Source of the DNA: Kibdelosporangium philippinense
Lineage (GTDB): Bacteria; Actinomycetota; Actinomycetes; Mycobacteriales; Pseudonocardiaceae
DNA: 64,000 bases
Direction: 5' to 3'
NCBI RefSeq assembly: GCF_021390435.2
Contig: NZ_JAJVCN010000001.1
Span: forward strand, 1-64,000
Position 1 is the first letter of the stretch. The number at the start of each line of letters is the position of its first letter. Of this stretch, positions 62,435-64,000 are shown one piece after another. The position numbers and the translations under genes are program-made. The notes beneath the pieces were generated by a model. That model worked only from the letters and a program-made list of their open reading frames with translations, did no database searches and was not told the origin of the DNA.

Positions 62435-64000
62435 GTGACCAGCACAGGACGAGCACGCATGCTGCGCTGGCGGGATTGGAACCTGCGCACCAAGCTCGCC
62501 GCGGTCACCCTCGTCCCGCTGATCTTCGTCGTCGCGCTCGGCGCGGTGCAGATCCACGATCAGGTGGCGCGGGCTGACTCCTATCGCCGGGTCGACCGGC
62601 TGGTGGCACTGTCCGACCAGGTCGGCAAGACGATCGGCGGCCTGCAGCAGGAGCGGGCCGAGTCGGCACGGCTGCTGGTCACCAAGACCGGCCAGCCAGG
62701 TGCCGAGCTGCGGCAGGAATACCAGTCGACCGACGTGAACTGGGCCGCGATGAGCCGGGCGGCCGATGTGGTCCAGTTCGTCACGCCGGTCGCACAGGAC
62801 GCGGCGCAGGAAGTCGCGGCCATGCTCGGCTCGCTCGGCTCGGTGCGTGAGCAGGTCGGCCAGGCGGCGCTCGACCCACGGTCGGCGCTGATCCAGTACA
62901 CCGACCTGATCACCACGTTGCTCCGGTTCGACCGGGCGCTTGCCGGGGAGATCACCGACCCGGCGTTGTCGGGCACGGCGGCGGCACTGCACGACCTGCA
63001 GCTGGCCTCCGAGGAGGTCTACCTGCAGCAAGCTGTGGTCGCGACCGGGCTGGTCCGCGGCTCGTTGTCCGCTGTCGAGCTCAGCTCGCTGCGCGGGTCG
63101 CAGTCCCGGCTCGGTGCCAGGGTGGTCGACTTCCACGCGTCGGCCAACCAGGCGCAGCGCCAGGAGTTCAACAAGTCCGCGAGCGGCTCGGGGATCACGT
63201 CCCGTGCGCGACTGGTGAACCAGATCATCGAACAGCAGGAAGCCAGGCCGGGCCCGCTGACCATCGAGCCGTCCGACTGGCAGACAAGTTCCCAGCTCAC
63301 GACGGGCGCGTTCGCTGCCGTCTCCAGCGTGCTCGCCCGAGGGCTGCGCGCTGAGTCGCTTCGCTTGCAGAACGCGGCAAGCGATGCCGCCGGGCTCGTA
63401 TCGGTCGTGTTGTTCTCGGCGATGCTGCTCGCCGCGGCGGTCGTGGTCGTCGTGGGCCGTCAACTCGTTGGCTCGCTTCGGATTCTGCGGCGCAGTGCGT
63501 TGTCGGTCGCGGAACACAAGCTGCCTGAGGCAGTCGCCGGGCTACGGGCGGGTGCTTTGCTGCCGCCGTTGGTCGCGCCGGTTCCCGTGACCACAAAGGA
63601 CGAACTCGGCCAAGTGGCCCGCGCGTTCGACGCCGTGCAGGACCAGGCGTTGCGGCTGGCCGCGGAACAGGCGCATCTGCGGGCGAGTTACGGCGACGTG
63701 TTCGTCAACCTTTCCCGGCGCAGCCAAGGTTTGGTGCAACGCCAGTTGCATCTGCTCGACCGGCTCGAGCGGGACGAGGAAGACCCGGACCAGTTGGCCA
63801 CACTGTTCCAGTTGGACCATCTGGCCACCCGGATGCGCCGCAACAACGAGAACCTGATGGTGCTCTCGTCGGGAAGTGAGCTGGCTCGCCGTGCCGGATC
63901 GCCGGTCCAGCTGGCCGACTTGCTGCGTGCCGCGGTGTCGGAAATCGAACAGTACCAACGAGTTGTCGTGCAGCCGCCGCCGTCGCTGACAGTTGTCGGC
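62435..64000 (+). CDS. NIT-domain sensor histidine kinase (partial)
   Basis: The frame stays open to the window end (522 codons) and is cut before the ATPase domain. It has a helix near residues 20-40, a nitrate/nitrite-sensing NIT-like domain (QQERAESARLLVTKTGQPG, then many helices), a second helix (LFSAMLLAAAVVVVV), a HAMP-like segment with TKDELGQVARAFDAVQDQAL, and SYGDVFVNLSRRSQGLVQRQ, typical of the large streptomycete CvnA-type kinases. GTG at 62435 is used; ATG at 62459 is the alternative. By analogy, Roadblock, DUF742 and small GTPase genes may follow outside the window. Confidence 0.85.
   Translation, partial: MTSTGRARMLRWRDWNLRTKLAAVTLVPLIFVVALGAVQIHDQVARADSYRRVDRLVALSDQVGKTIGGLQQERAESARLLVTKTGQPGAELRQEYQSTDVNWAAMSRAADVVQFVTPVAQDAAQEVAAMLGSLGSVREQVGQAALDPRSALIQYTDLITTLLRFDRALAGEITDPALSGTAAALHDLQLASEEVYLQQAVVATGLVRGSLSAVELSSLRGSQSRLGARVVDFHASANQAQRQEFNKSASGSGITSRARLVNQIIEQQEARPGPLTIEPSDWQTSSQLTTGAFAAVSSVLARGLRAESLRLQNAASDAAGLVSVVLFSAMLLAAAVVVVVGRQLVGSLRILRRSALSVAEHKLPEAVAGLRAGALLPPLVAPVPVTTKDELGQVARAFDAVQDQALRLAAEQAHLRASYGDVFVNLSRRSQGLVQRQLHLLDRLERDEEDPDQLATLFQLDHLATRMRRNNENLMVLSSGSELARRAGSPVQLADLLRAAVSEIEQYQRVVVQPPPSLTVVG

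Overview
The window is high-GC actinobacterial DNA, most like a Pseudonocardiales genome (Kibdelosporangium/Lentzea/Amycolatopsis type). This rests on codon use, many GTG starts and 4-bp start/stop overlaps, the helix-turn-helix/DUF397 pair, GPP34, DUF3817, LuxR-LAL and DUF485-ActP families, and palindromic intergenic repeats. No rRNA, tRNA or CRISPR array was seen. It reads as chromosome with a decaying accessory fraction: at least seven broken genes are visible.

Layout. 0-5.4 kb: a 22-bp tandem repeat, a secreted alpha/beta hydrolase, an IS256-type element whose transposase carries an in-frame stop, and a three-gene siderophore/haem/cobalamin ABC importer. 5.4-14.2 kb: gltB-gltD (glutamate synthase), an aromatic-amino-acid-lyase homologue with an altered MIO triad, and an MFS transporter, closely spaced. 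14.1-23.7 kb: HAD hydrolase, serine hydrolase, GPP34 protein, amino-acid permease, GNAT, two tandem membrane paralogues (one killed by an amber codon), DUF2461 and pentapeptide-repeat proteins. 23.8-31.4 kb: pyruvate kinase, acyl-CoA thioesterase, a sensor kinase whose response regulator was cut away at a rearrangement scar beside an ABC-ATPase stub, 6-phosphogluconate dehydrogenase, a strong bidirectional terminator, and a SulP transporter fused to carbonic anhydrase.

31.8-45 kb: acyl-CoA-dehydrogenase-fold monooxygenase, HTH/DUF397 pair, a wrecked GH18 chitinase, a giant LuxR-family ATPase regulator, a degenerate ABC-ATPase with a miniature FtsX protein, a LacI regulator next to an apparently orphan LacI-type operator, an ACT-GNAT protein acetyltransferase, an orphan DUF4255 (Pvc16-like) gene, and an atypical LuxR regulator preceded by a DosR-like box. 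45-50.8 kb: a four-gene two-component locus with a PDZ/7TM/GAF kinase, then an LCAD-like acyl-CoA dehydrogenase. 50.8-51.8 kb is gene-free and repeat-rich; its 361-bp inverted-repeat element shares sequence with the tandem repeat at the start of the window.

51.8-64 kb: small conserved membrane proteins, a lytic transglycosylase, a two-gene polyamine operon (ornithine decarboxylase fused to AdoMet decarboxylase, plus SpeE), a P450 lacking the usual I-helix acid/alcohol pair near two flavin reductases, a 3'-truncated MFS gene, DUF485-ActP acetate uptake, and the 5' part of a NIT-domain sensor kinase cut by the window end.

Links between genes: GltBD and the lyase homologue suggest a nitrogen theme; pyruvate kinase, Gnd, thioesterase, acyl-CoA dehydrogenase and ActP are central carbon and fatty-acid functions; the SpeD fusion plus SpeE would give a two-gene route from ornithine to spermidine.
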